Assembly: GCA_002371465.1 (NCBI GenBank)
Contig: DFIU01000007.1
Span: 1 to 64,000 of the forward strand
DNA length: 64,000 nucleotides
From: Lachnospiraceae bacterium UBA3689
GTDB lineage: Bacteria; Bacillota; Clostridia; Lachnospirales; Lachnospiraceae
Direction of reading: 5' to 3'
Shown here: positions 7,328 through 15,666 of the stretch, piece after piece
Layout of the letters: every line of letters begins with the position of its first letter
Position numbering within the stretch: the stretch's first letter is position 1
The notes under the pieces: generated by a model
The model's input: only the letters and a program-made list of their open reading frames with translations
Database searches by the model: none
What the model was told of the DNA's origin: nothing
Translations under genes and position numbers: made by a program

Positions 7328-8812
7328 TCAGGCTGCTGCCTGCCTCTTCTTTGAAAAGGCGCAGTAGAAGATAAAGAGCAAAAAGAGCAGGGCCAGGGAC
7401 ATCCAGGCAGCCAGAGTGTAAGTCCCCATAGGGGAGAAGAGGTCGTAGTAACCCTTCAGGTAGATCAGAATGATGACAAGGGGCAGGATGTAGGAGATAT
7501 AAATGCGCAGGGTCTTGGGAAATTTGAGCCCGTCGCCGGAATCCGCTTCCTCTAAAAATCCGGTCCAGCCCCAGCCGTTCTTTTGTGTACAGAAGAGGAC
7601 GAAGGCCAGAGAACCCAGCGGGAGCAGGTTGTTGGAAACGATGAAATCTTCCAGATCCAATATGGCGCTGGTCTTGCCCAGGGGATGAAAGCCAGAAAAG
7701 ACGCTGTAACCCAGGACGCAGGGCATACTCAATAAGATGACCAGGACGGCACTGATCGCGACGCTCTTCTTTCTTGACCAGCCGAAGAGATCCATGTCAA
7801 AGGCGATGATATTTTCAAATACCGCTACAACGGTTGTCAGAGCCGCAAATGAGAGGAAGACGAAGAACATCGCTCCCCAGATCCTGCCGCCCGGCATTTT
7901 CGTAAACAGATTGGGGATGGTCAGGAAGATGAGGGAGGGACCTGCGTCCGGTTCGATCCCAAAGGCAAAACAGGCGGGAATTATGATAAAGCCCGCCATC
8001 AACGCCACGAGGGTGTCAAGAGCCGTGACGGTTACAGCCTCCCCGGTCAGGGACCGGTTCTTTTCCAGGTAGCTGCCGAAGATCAGCATGGCGCCGATTC
8101 CAATGGACAGGGTAAAGAAGGCCTGGCTCATGGCGGCGAAGATGACATTGCCGATGCCCTGATCCACCATGTTGGCAAAATCCGGCACGAGGTAGAAGCG
8201 GATGCCCTCATCCGCACCATCTAAAAAGACGGAGTGGATGGCAAGAACCACCATAAGGACCAAAAGGGCGCTCATCATGACCTTGCTGATTCGCTCGACT
8301 CCATTTTGGATGCCGAAGTAGCAGACCACAAAGCCGATCAGGCAGACCAGAATGGTCCAAAACGCCATCCGGGGACCGTTGCTCAGCATCTGGGAAAATT
8401 CGGACTGGATGAAATCGGTGGAAGCGTTGACGAATTTCCCTTCGATATGGCGGCTGCAGTAGAGCAGCATCCAGCCGGCGACCGTCGTGTAGTACATCAT
8501 CAGCATGTAGCAGCCGATGATGCTGATCCATTTCAGATAGTGCCAGCGGGAATCGGCGGGTTCCAGAATCTCAAAGGCGGCAGCGGCGCTTCGCTTGGAG
8601 GCTCTGCCGATTGAAAATTCCATGACCATGACCGGTATGCCCATGATCAGAAGAAAGATCAGATACAGTAAAATGAAGGCGGCTCCTCCATACTGGCCGC
8701 AGAGATAGGGAAATTTCCAGACATTCCCGATGCCGATCGCGCAGCCGGCAGAGACCAGAATAAAGCCCAGCCGGGACCCGAAATTTTCTCGTTTTGAAGC
8801 ATGTTCGCTCAT
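7328..8812 (-). CDS. Sodium-dependent neurotransmitter-symporter family transporter
   Basis: Na+-coupled amino-acid or amine symporter of the NSS/SNF family in the cytoplasmic membrane. The first helix has the diagnostic GSRLGFILVSAGCAIGIGNVWKFPYL, shown here only as its core GCAIGIGNVWKFPYL with the unwound GNVWKFPY sodium/substrate segment. About 11-12 hydrophobic segments follow over 494 aa, which is the usual bacterial length. Substrate cannot be told. ATG 8812 has GAGGGGG upstream on the minus strand. It converges with the gene ending at 7284 and diverges from pflB. A TATAAT (8856-8861) and a 14-bp palindrome (8831-8844) sit upstream. Confidence 0.9.
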   Translation of the reverse strand: MSEHASKRENFGSRLGFILVSAGCAIGIGNVWKFPYLCGQYGGAAFILLYLIFLLIMGIPVMVMEFSIGRASKRSAAAAFEILEPADSRWHYLKWISIIGCYMLMMYYTTVAGWMLLYCSRHIEGKFVNASTDFIQSEFSQMLSNGPRMAFWTILVCLIGFVVCYFGIQNGVERISKVMMSALLVLMVVLAIHSVFLDGADEGIRFYLVPDFANMVDQGIGNVIFAAMSQAFFTLSIGIGAMLIFGSYLEKNRSLTGEAVTVTALDTLVALMAGFIIIPACFAFGIEPDAGPSLIFLTIPNLFTKMPGGRIWGAMFFVFLSFAALTTVVAVFENIIAFDMDLFGWSRKKSVAISAVLVILLSMPCVLGYSVFSGFHPLGKTSAILDLEDFIVSNNLLPLGSLAFVLFCTQKNGWGWTGFLEEADSGDGLKFPKTLRIYISYILPLVIILIYLKGYYDLFSPMGTYTLAAWMSLALLFLLFIFYCAFSKKRQAAA

Positions 8813-8830
8813 AGAAGCCCCCTCACTTAT

Positions 8831-8861
8831 TTGCTTTAAAGCAATATAGTAATGTATTATA
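8831..8861 (-). promoter_or_regulatory. Symporter promoter with a palindromic operator candidate
   Basis: On the minus strand TATAAT (8861-8856) is a clear -10 box; a -35 box is weak. The perfect palindrome TTGCTTTAAAGCAA at 8831-8844 lies between this -10 and the Shine-Dalgarno of the symporter gene, in the expected transcript start region, so a repressor bound there would block transcription. No regulator can be named. Confidence 0.5.
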
Positions 8862-9007
8862 TCGCAAGGATTTATTTTTGCACATCATTTTTATAGAAGA
8901 AACTCCTGCCGTCATTTTGACTATGTGTACTTATATATATACAGACTTCCTTGGTGTAAGTGCCAATAGACGGACTTTGACCCGATCAGTTAGAATACCC
9001 TTATCGG

Positions 9008-9021
9008 GATTGTATACAATC
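9008..9021. promoter_or_regulatory. Perfect palindrome upstream of pflB
   Basis: GATTGTATACAATC is a 14-bp perfect palindrome 59 bp before the pflB start. The TTGTATACAA core resembles GntR/FadR-type sites. TTGAC-like hexamers (8917 and 8977) lie upstream, but I could not pair them with a convincing -10. The TATACAAT inside the palindrome could itself act as a -10. Confidence 0.45.
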
Positions 9022-9080
9022 TGTAATTCCATCAGTCATATTTCATTTATCTAGTCAAAATTTTCAACATGGAGGAAAAT

Positions 9081-11333
9081 ATGATCGAAAGACAGGAATG
9101 GGAAGGCTTTGCAGGCCGCCTCTGGAAAGAGGAAGTGAATGTAAGAGACTTCATTCAGCGCAATTATACTCCTTACGACGGCGACGAGAGCTTTTTGGCA
9201 GGTCCGACGGAAGCGACCGACAAACTCTGGGGAAAACTTCAGGAGCTTCAGCATGAGGAACGCGCCAAGGGCGGCGTTCTGGAATGCGAAACGGAAGTTG
9301 TGACCGGACTGACCGCTTACGGACCGGGCTATATCGACGAATCTTTAAAGGACCTGGAGCAGGTCGTCGGTCTTCAGACAGATAAGCCCTTAAAGCGAGC
9401 TTTTATGCCCTACGGCGGAATCAAGATGGCTGAGCAGGCTGCTGAGCAGTATGGCTACAAGGTCAATCCTGAGCTTCATAAGATCTTCACCGAATATCAC
9501 AAGACCCACAACCAGGCAGTCTTTGACGCCTATACACCGGAGATGCGGGCAGCGCGTCACAGCCACATTATCACCGGTCTGCCGGATACCTACGGCAGAG
9601 GCAGAATCGTCGGCGATTACCGCCGGGTGGCTCTTTACGGTATCGATTACCTGATCGAGCAGAAGGAAAATGATAAGGCAAACTGCGGCGACGGCACCAT
9701 GACGGACGACATCATCCGTCTGCGCGAGGAGCTGTCCGACCAGATCAAGGCTTTAAAGGGCATGAAGGCGATGGCTGCATCCTACGGCTATGACATTTCC
9801 CAGCCGGCAAAGGACGCGAAAGAAGCGGTCCAGTGGCTCTATTTCGGCTATCTGGCGGCGGTCAAGACCCAGAACGGGGCGGCTATGTCGGTCGGCCGTA
9901 TTTCGACCTTCCTCGACATCTATTTCGAGCGCGATATGAAGGCAGGCAAGCTGACTGAGCAGGAGGCTCAGGAGCTGATTGACCACCTGGTCATGAAGTT
10001 CCGTATGGTCAAGTTCGCCAGAGTCCAGTCCTACAACGAACTCTTCTCCGGCGACCCGACCTGGGTTACCTGCGACCTGGCAGGTTCCGGCATCGACGGC
10101 AGGTCCATGGTCACCAAGAACGATTTCCGTTTCCTTCATACCCTGGAGAACATGGGACCGTCTCCGGAACCCAACCTGACGGTTCTTTATTCCTCCAGAC
10201 TGCCGGAAGCCTTCAAGCGGTACGCGTCCAGAATTTCCGTCAAGACGTCCTCCATTCAGTATGAGAACGATGACGTCATGAAGGTTACCTGGGGCGATGA
10301 CTACGCAATCTGCTGCTGTGTCTCCGCGACCCAGACCGGTAAGGAAATGCAGTTCTTCGGCGCCCGCGCCAACCTCGCCAAGTGCCTGCTCTACGCAATT
10401 AACGGCGGCGTGGACGGCAAGAGCGGTCAGCAGGTCGGACCCGACGTAAAGCCGATCACCTCCGAATATCTGGACTATGATGAGGTCGTCAAGAAGTTCG
10501 ACGCCATGATGGACTGGCTGGCAGGGCTTTATGTCAACACCCTGAACCTGATCCAGTACATGCATGACAAGTACTATTATGAAGCTGCCGAGATGGCTCT
10601 GATTGATACGGACGTCAAGAGAACCTTCGCGACCGGTATCGCAGGCTTCTCCCACGTCGTAGACTCTCTGTCCGCGATCAAGTACGCCAAGGTCAAGGTC
10701 ATCCGCGATGAGTCCGGTCTGGCTGTTGATTATGAAGCAGAGGGCGATTTCCCCAAGTACGGAAATGACGACGACCGCGCGGACGACATTGCGGTAGAGC
10801 TGCTTCATACCTTCATCACCAAGATCAAGAAGAGACATACATATAGAAATTCCGAGCCGACGACCTCGATCCTTACCATCACCTCCAACGTGGTCTACGG
10901 TAAGTACACGGGCAATATGCCGGACGGCAGAAGAGCGGGCACACCTCTTGCACCTGGTGCCAACCCCAGCTACGGAGCAGAGACCAATGGTCTGCTTGCC
11001 TCCCTCAACTCTCTGACCAAGCTGCCTTACGAGTGGGCTCTGGATGGTATTTCCAATACTCAGACCATGAACCCCAGCGCTTTGGGTCACAATGAGGATG
11101 AGCGGGTGGACAACCTGGTCAACGTTCTCGACGGATATTTTGATCAGGGAGCTCACCACTTAAATGTCAACGTATTTGGCAGAGAGAAGCTGGAAGATGC
11201 CATGGAGCATCCGGAAAAGCCGGAGTACGCAAATTTCACCATCCGCGTTTCCGGTTATGCGGTCAAGTTCATCGACCTGACAAGAGAGCAGCAGCTCGAC
11301 GTCATCAACCGGACTTTCCACGATCATCTGTAA
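9081..11333 (+). CDS. pflB: Formate C-acetyltransferase (pyruvate formate-lyase)
   Basis: Glycyl-radical enzyme converting pyruvate and CoA to acetyl-CoA and formate in anaerobic glucose catabolism; cytoplasmic. The active-site cysteines are in ICCCVSAT (Cys411-413) and the radical glycine is Gly725 in RVSGYAVKF. The N-terminal VRDFI-RNYTPYDGDESFL is typical of PflB rather than of diol dehydratases. An upstream in-frame ATG at 9069 overlaps the Shine-Dalgarno GGAGG, so ATG 9081 (MIERQEW, 750 aa) is preferred. The activating enzyme gene follows after a strong hairpin. A palindrome at 9008 may be its operator. Confidence 0.97.
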   Translation: MIERQEWEGFAGRLWKEEVNVRDFIQRNYTPYDGDESFLAGPTEATDKLWGKLQELQHEERAKGGVLECETEVVTGLTAYGPGYIDESLKDLEQVVGLQTDKPLKRAFMPYGGIKMAEQAAEQYGYKVNPELHKIFTEYHKTHNQAVFDAYTPEMRAARHSHIITGLPDTYGRGRIVGDYRRVALYGIDYLIEQKENDKANCGDGTMTDDIIRLREELSDQIKALKGMKAMAASYGYDISQPAKDAKEAVQWLYFGYLAAVKTQNGAAMSVGRISTFLDIYFERDMKAGKLTEQEAQELIDHLVMKFRMVKFARVQSYNELFSGDPTWVTCDLAGSGIDGRSMVTKNDFRFLHTLENMGPSPEPNLTVLYSSRLPEAFKRYASRISVKTSSIQYENDDVMKVTWGDDYAICCCVSATQTGKEMQFFGARANLAKCLLYAINGGVDGKSGQQVGPDVKPITSEYLDYDEVVKKFDAMMDWLAGLYVNTLNLIQYMHDKYYYEAAEMALIDTDVKRTFATGIAGFSHVVDSLSAIKYAKVKVIRDESGLAVDYEAEGDFPKYGNDDDRADDIAVELLHTFITKIKKRHTYRNSEPTTSILTITSNVVYGKYTGNMPDGRRAGTPLAPGANPSYGAETNGLLASLNSLTKLPYEWALDGISNTQTMNPSALGHNEDERVDNLVNVLDGYFDQGAHHLNVNVFGREKLEDAMEHPEKPEYANFTIRVSGYAVKFIDLTREQQLDVINRTFHDHL

Positions 11334-11369
11334 TGAAGTTCATAAAATAAGCCGGGTCTGCCCGGCGGA

Positions 11370-11403
11370 TTAAATCAGGACCGGTTTTCCGGTCCTGATT
11401 TAA
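11370..11403 (+). terminator. Strong hairpin between pflB and pflA
   Basis: A perfect 15-bp stem (11370-11384 with 11389-11403) closes a TTTT loop and is followed by TATTTG. It probably terminates most pflB transcripts and so keeps the activase at a lower level; it could also protect the pflB 3' end. Confidence 0.75.
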
Positions 11404-11467
11404 TATTTGAACTTCCTTATGACTTTCTATTAAATAGAAGGCTGCAAATATAGAAGGAGGACCTACT

Positions 11468-12220
11468 ATGGCTAACGGCTATATCAATTCGGTAGAGAGC
11501 TTTGGCTCCGTCGACGGACCGGGAGTTCGCTATATCTTCTTTTTACAGGGCTGCCGTATGCGCTGCGCTTATTGCCACAACCCCGAGACCTGGAAGATAG
11601 AGGGCGGTCAGGTCCTGTCCCCGGAAGAGGCCTTTGGGCAGGCATATCGCTATCGGGCTTATTGGAAGAAGCAGGGCGGCATCACGGTCAGCGGAGGAGA
11701 GGCTCTCTTGCAGATTGATTTTGTGACGGACCTCTTTAAGATTGCCAAGGCTCGCGGGGTCCACACCACGATAGATACATCGGGCAATCCCTTTACGAAA
11801 GAGGAGCCCTTCTTTTCCAAATTCCAGGCTCTGATGGAGGTGACCGACCTCTTTTTACTGGACATCAAGGAAATCGACGCCGACCGCCACAAGTCCCTGA
11901 CCGGCTTTACCAACGCCAATATCCTGGAACTGGCCAAGTACCTGTCGGAAAATGGCAAGGATATGTGGATCCGAAACGTCCTGGTTCCCGGCCTTACGGA
12001 TCGGGAAGAGGACCTGAAGGCTCTGGGGACCTTTGTCGCAGGGCTTGGTCATGTGCAGCGGTTTGAGGTTCTGCCCTATCACACGCTGGGCGTCTCAAAA
12101 TACCAAAAGCTGGGCATCCCCTATCGACTTAGCGGCATCGAGCCGGCAAGCAAAGAGGCGGTTCAAAGAGCGGAGACCATCATGGGCTGCGAAAGATATC
12201 AGGGGTATCTCACGGACTGA
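11468..12220 (+). CDS. pflA: Pyruvate formate-lyase activating enzyme
   Basis: Radical SAM activase that installs the glycyl radical on PflB. The cluster motif C-x3-C-x2-C is visible as CRMRCAYC near residue 30, after the typical GSVDGPGVRY start. The GG-E region (SGGEALLQ) and a downstream DIKEID stretch also fit the family. Length 250 aa is normal. ATG 11468 follows GAAGGAGG. It is 134 nt downstream of pflB, with the hairpin at 11370-11403 between them. Confidence 0.96.
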   Translation: MANGYINSVESFGSVDGPGVRYIFFLQGCRMRCAYCHNPETWKIEGGQVLSPEEAFGQAYRYRAYWKKQGGITVSGGEALLQIDFVTDLFKIAKARGVHTTIDTSGNPFTKEEPFFSKFQALMEVTDLFLLDIKEIDADRHKSLTGFTNANILELAKYLSENGKDMWIRNVLVPGLTDREEDLKALGTFVAGLGHVQRFEVLPYHTLGVSKYQKLGIPYRLSGIEPASKEAVQRAETIMGCERYQGYLTD

Positions 12221-12259
12221 GGAGTCCCGGAAAAGTTTCCATAAGGATGCGGTCCCTAA

Positions 12260-12330
12260 TTCTTAAACTTTCTTAAATTTTTCTGATTTGGGGGACTGGA
12301 CTGATCCGGGACTATTTTTTATGGTATAAT
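12260..12330 (+). promoter_or_regulatory. L,D-transpeptidase promoter with tandem TTCTTAA repeat
   Basis: TTCTTAA at 12260-12266 and 12270-12276 has the same 10-bp period as the pair at 51-68. The -10 is TATAAT at 12325-12330 with the extended TGG before it; no good -35 hexamer is visible. The repeat is 48 bp upstream of the -10, against 38 bp in the amidase promoter, so both sites lie on the same DNA face. This suggests one activator for both genes. Confidence 0.55.
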
Positions 12331-12388
12331 CGACGCTAAACCTAAACCATAAACAGATTTCAGATCAGGATATAAGGAGATAAACAGA

Positions 12389-13837
12389 ATGTCCGCGAAA
12401 AAAAGAAGAAAGGGTCATCTGGGACTGATCCTGCTGCTTGTTTTCGTCGCTGCGGCAGGAGCCGCAGCAGCCAGCTATGCGGTATATGCAGAACAGTATA
12501 CGGAGAAATTTATAGAGGGAACCATCATCAACGGCACCAACGTCGGCAATATGACGGCGGAGGAAGTGGAAGATACAATCAAAAGTCGGGTGGAGACTTA
12601 CGAGGTCACCTTAAAATTCGATGAAGGCAGGGAAGAGAAGATCAGCGGCGACGAGATCGGTTTGAAATACCAGTCGGACGGTCAGGTAGAGAAAATATTA
12701 GCCGATCAGGACAAATATGCCTGGATCGAGGGCAAACTTTTTGGCAATCAGAAAGACTTTACCGTGGGGGAAGCTTACACCTATGATAAGGCAGCTGTGC
12801 AGAAGGTTGTGGAGGCACTGCCGGAATTTCAGCCTGAGAATCAGGTCGCTCCCAGGGATGCCTACATGAAGATGAATACGGATGCCGGAAAGCTGGAGAT
12901 CGTTCCGGAAGTGGACGGCAATCAGCTGATTCCCGAAGTTGTCTGTAAGGCTCTGGATCAGGCAATTGAAGATGGTGACAAAAGTCTTGATGTGACAGCT
13001 CTTGAAGGTGTCTATGCAAGACCTAAGGTGACAAGTCAGGATGAGGCTCTCAACTTACAGGTCAACGATCTGAACGGTTTTCTTGATACGACGGTTACGC
13101 TCAACCACTATAAGGACGGTACTGCTGTAATTGACCGCAATACGACCAAGACCTGGCTGTCGACCAGGGAGGACGATCCCAATTACTGGTACATCAATAC
13201 GGATCTTCTGAAGCAGAAGGTAGCGGAATATGTCGCCGGGTTCGCTGCGGCCGATGATGAGGTTCACAATACGGCGAAGTTCCACTCCCAAAATAAGGGG
13301 GACCTGGAGTTGAAGAGTCCTGCCTACGGTCATCAGGTCGATCAGAAGGCGGAAACGGAAGCCATCTATACCGATCTGACAACCAAGAAGACAGAGACCA
13401 GAACCCCTGTCTACAGCCTGAATAAGCAGGGAGGCGGATTCGGCGACACCTTCGTGGAGATTGATCTCGATGCCCAGCACGTCTATGTTCACCAGGGGGA
13501 TCAGGTCGTCTTTGACAGCGCCTGCGTATCGGGACTTGCATCCGATCCGGAGCGGATCACGCCCAAGGGAGTCTATAAGATCTTTCTGCATACGACAGAC
13601 CGCGATTTAAAAGGCAAGATCGATCCGGCGACCGGAAAGCCGTCCTATGTCTCTCATGTCAACTTCTGGATGCCCTTCAACGGCGGTGTCGGCATGCATG
13701 ACGCCAGCTGGAGATCCGAGTTCGGCGGTCAGATCTACAAGACGTCCGGTTCGCACGGCTGTGTCAACCTCCCATACGAGGCGGCTCAGAAGATCTATAA
13801 CCTGGTCAACGTCGGAACCTATGTCATTGTCCTTTAA
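12389..13837 (+). CDS. L,D-transpeptidase (YkuD) with peptidoglycan-binding domains
   Basis: Membrane-anchored enzyme expected to make 3-3 cross-links in peptidoglycan or to attach proteins to it. After a basic N-terminus there is one hydrophobic helix (about residues 9-30). Residues about 50-330 correspond to the putative peptidoglycan-binding repeat (PF12229 type: G--VG-MT--E, then LK--DQ-). The YkuD domain is at the C-terminus with HVNFWMPFNGGVGMHDA and the catalytic SHGCVNLP (Cys458). ATG 12389 has AAGGAG at 8 nt. A paralogue of the same architecture lies at 33615-35183. A bidirectional terminator follows. Confidence 0.93.
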   Translation: MSAKKRRKGHLGLILLLVFVAAAGAAAASYAVYAEQYTEKFIEGTIINGTNVGNMTAEEVEDTIKSRVETYEVTLKFDEGREEKISGDEIGLKYQSDGQVEKILADQDKYAWIEGKLFGNQKDFTVGEAYTYDKAAVQKVVEALPEFQPENQVAPRDAYMKMNTDAGKLEIVPEVDGNQLIPEVVCKALDQAIEDGDKSLDVTALEGVYARPKVTSQDEALNLQVNDLNGFLDTTVTLNHYKDGTAVIDRNTTKTWLSTREDDPNYWYINTDLLKQKVAEYVAGFAAADDEVHNTAKFHSQNKGDLELKSPAYGHQVDQKAETEAIYTDLTTKKTETRTPVYSLNKQGGGFGDTFVEIDLDAQHVYVHQGDQVVFDSACVSGLASDPERITPKGVYKIFLHTTDRDLKGKIDPATGKPSYVSHVNFWMPFNGGVGMHDASWRSEFGGQIYKTSGSHGCVNLPYEAAQKIYNLVNVGTYVIVL

Positions 13838-13842
13838 CAAAT

Positions 13843-13886
13843 AAAAAGCGGCAGGGAAACCGTCTGAGATTTCCCTGCCGCTTTTT
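13843..13886. terminator. Bidirectional terminator
   Basis: A perfect 17-bp stem with A-run and T-run ends (13843-13859 with 13870-13886, 10-nt loop) sits between the convergent L,D-transpeptidase and HAD genes and works in both directions. It overlaps the HAD stop codon. Confidence 0.92.
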
Positions 13887-14529
13887 ATGAAGGTAATAAA
13901 TCCAGAGGCTCCTTGATGACCCCGTCGGGATTCGGGACCTGACCGAAGCCGTAGGAGGCGAAGATAAAGGGCAGACCGGCTCCTTTGGCAGCCTTGTAGT
14001 CGCCCAGAGTATCCCCGATGTAGACGGGGGTATGAAGACCATGCCGATCGACGATGCGGCGGATGTTGGCAGCCTTGACCTCTCCGGTATCTCCCGGGCA
14101 GAGGTGGTCGGTGACATAGATCCCAAGTCCGGTGGACTTTAGCATGACTTCGATGTAGCCTGCCTGGCAGTTGCTGACGATAAAGAGTGGATGACTTTGG
14201 GAAAGTCTTTGAAAAAGTTCCCGGATTCCCGGATAGGGTTCAGGTCCATGGTCGAGGAGATAGTGATTTTCTTCTTCGCAGCACAGCCGGGTGATCCGGT
14301 CTGCTTCCTCCTTGGAAAGAGAGGGGAAGAGAGAGAGCCCGATATCTCTTAAAAGTTTGCCGAATTCCTGCTTTAGGCGGGGCGGCGTGATATGATCAAA
14401 CGGGACGCCCTCCCTTTGGCAGACTGCCCGCCAGGACTTAGCGACGGCAGCGGTAGAGTCCCATATCGTTCCGTCGACGTCAAAGATATAAGAATCTGTC
14501 TTGGATAAATCTGTCTGATATGAATTCAT
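13885..14529 (-). CDS. HAD-family phosphatase
   Basis: Haloacid-dehalogenase superfamily hydrolase of the phosphoglycolate phosphatase type, 214 aa. Motif I is FDVDGTIWDS near residue 17 (nucleophile Asp and the second Asp), motif II is the Ser/Asn in IVSNCQAGY, motif III a Lys near VKAANIR, and motif IV is YIGDTLGDYKAA. The helical cap lies between residues 30 and 90. The substrate is not determined by these motifs; phosphoglycolate or a sugar phosphate are options. It is divergent from mutY, 51 bp away, with no sign of shared function. Confidence 0.9.
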   Translation of the reverse strand: MNSYQTDLSKTDSYIFDVDGTIWDSTAAVAKSWRAVCQREGVPFDHITPPRLKQEFGKLLRDIGLSLFPSLSKEEADRITRLCCEEENHYLLDHGPEPYPGIRELFQRLSQSHPLFIVSNCQAGYIEVMLKSTGLGIYVTDHLCPGDTGEVKAANIRRIVDRHGLHTPVYIGDTLGDYKAAKGAGLPFIFASYGFGQVPNPDGVIKEPLDLLPS

Positions 14530-14580
14530 GCGAACAAGTCCTTTCCTTTAAAGCCTGCAATAATTGGTTGGAGTATAGCA

Positions 14581-15666
14581 ATGCGCGGTGATTTTGTAAA
14601 CCCGATCCTGGTATGGTATAATCAGCAAAAGCGTGACCTGCCCTGGCGGCATACTAAAGATCCCTATAAAATCTGGGTCTCTGAGATTATGCTGCAGCAG
14701 ACCCGGGTGGAAGCGGTCAAATCTTACTATCAGAGATTTTTAGAAACCCTGCCGGACATCCCGGCGCTGGCCGGCTGCCCTGACGACCTGCTCTTAAAAC
14801 TCTGGGAGGGCCTCGGCTATTACAGCCGGGTTCGCAACATGAAAAAAGCGGCCCTGACCATGATGGAGACCTATGGCGGCAGCTTTCCTACAAGCTATGA
14901 TAAGATCCGGTCTCTGCCGGGGATCGGGGATTATACGGCAGGGGCGATCAGTTCCATCGCCTTTTCCCTTAGGGAAGCGGCGGTCGATGGAAATGTCATG
15001 CGGGTCATGGCCCGTCTTGAAAATTCCAGGGAGGATATCCTAAAAGCTTCCGAAAAAAGGCGGGTCGCCCAAAAGCTGAAAGCGGTTATGGAAGCTGTCC
15101 CGCCGGACCAGGATTTTCGTCCCGGGGACTTTAACCAGGCTCTGATTGAGCTGGGAGCCCTGATCTGCGTCCCCAATAGTCAGCCTCTCTGCCAAAGGTG
15201 TCCGCTTAAGGAACTCTGCATCTCCCATAGGGAGGGGACGACGGATGCGGTTCCGGTCCGCTTGAAAAAGACCGGGCGGAAGAAGGAAGAGCGGACCGTG
15301 CTTTTGGTCAGGGATGGGGATAAGACCGCCATCACAAGACGGCCCGATACCGGTCTTTTAGCGGGGCTTTATGAATTTCCCAATCTGGCGGGCAGGCTTG
15401 ATGAAGAGACTGTCTTAGGGGAGGTCCGATCCCAGGGGCTGATCCCGCTTCGGATCAAAAAGATCAGAGGGGCACGTCATATTTTCTCCCATGTCGAGTG
15501 GGAGATGAGCGGCTATGAGATCCGGGTCGCGCCGGCTGAAGCAAATGGAGACTGGATCTTTGCCGACCAGCATCAGATAGAGAAAACCTACGCCATCCCG
15601 TCCGCATTTTCGGCATACGCCGAACTGTTGTCGGTCAGAACCGGAAAGAAAGGAAAGAAGTCATGA
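14581..15666 (+). CDS. mutY: A/G-specific adenine glycosylase
   Basis: Base-excision repair enzyme removing adenine mispaired with 8-oxoguanine. The N-terminal half has SEIMLQQTRVEAV with the catalytic Glu, the helix-hairpin-helix LPGIGDYTAGAI with AVDGNV (second catalytic Asp), and the [4Fe-4S] loop C-x6-C-x2-C-x5-C (CVPNSQPLCQRCPLKELC). The C-terminal part (residues about 230-350) is a NUDIX-like domain that recognises 8-oxoG. ATG 14581 has TTGGAG at 7 nt. It overlaps the glycosyltransferase gene by 4 nt (ATGA), so the two are translationally coupled. Confidence 0.96.
   Translation: MRGDFVNPILVWYNQQKRDLPWRHTKDPYKIWVSEIMLQQTRVEAVKSYYQRFLETLPDIPALAGCPDDLLLKLWEGLGYYSRVRNMKKAALTMMETYGGSFPTSYDKIRSLPGIGDYTAGAISSIAFSLREAAVDGNVMRVMARLENSREDILKASEKRRVAQKLKAVMEAVPPDQDFRPGDFNQALIELGALICVPNSQPLCQRCPLKELCISHREGTTDAVPVRLKKTGRKKEERTVLLVRDGDKTAITRRPDTGLLAGLYEFPNLAGRLDEETVLGEVRSQGLIPLRIKKIRGARHIFSHVEWEMSGYEIRVAPAEANGDWIFADQHQIEKTYAIPSAFSAYAELLSVRTGKKGKKS

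Noticed and set aside
9753..11159. Long antisense reading frame (468 codons) opposite pflB
   Set aside because: It mirrors the codon pattern of pflB, has no Shine-Dalgarno and no recognisable domain; a shadow of a biased gene.
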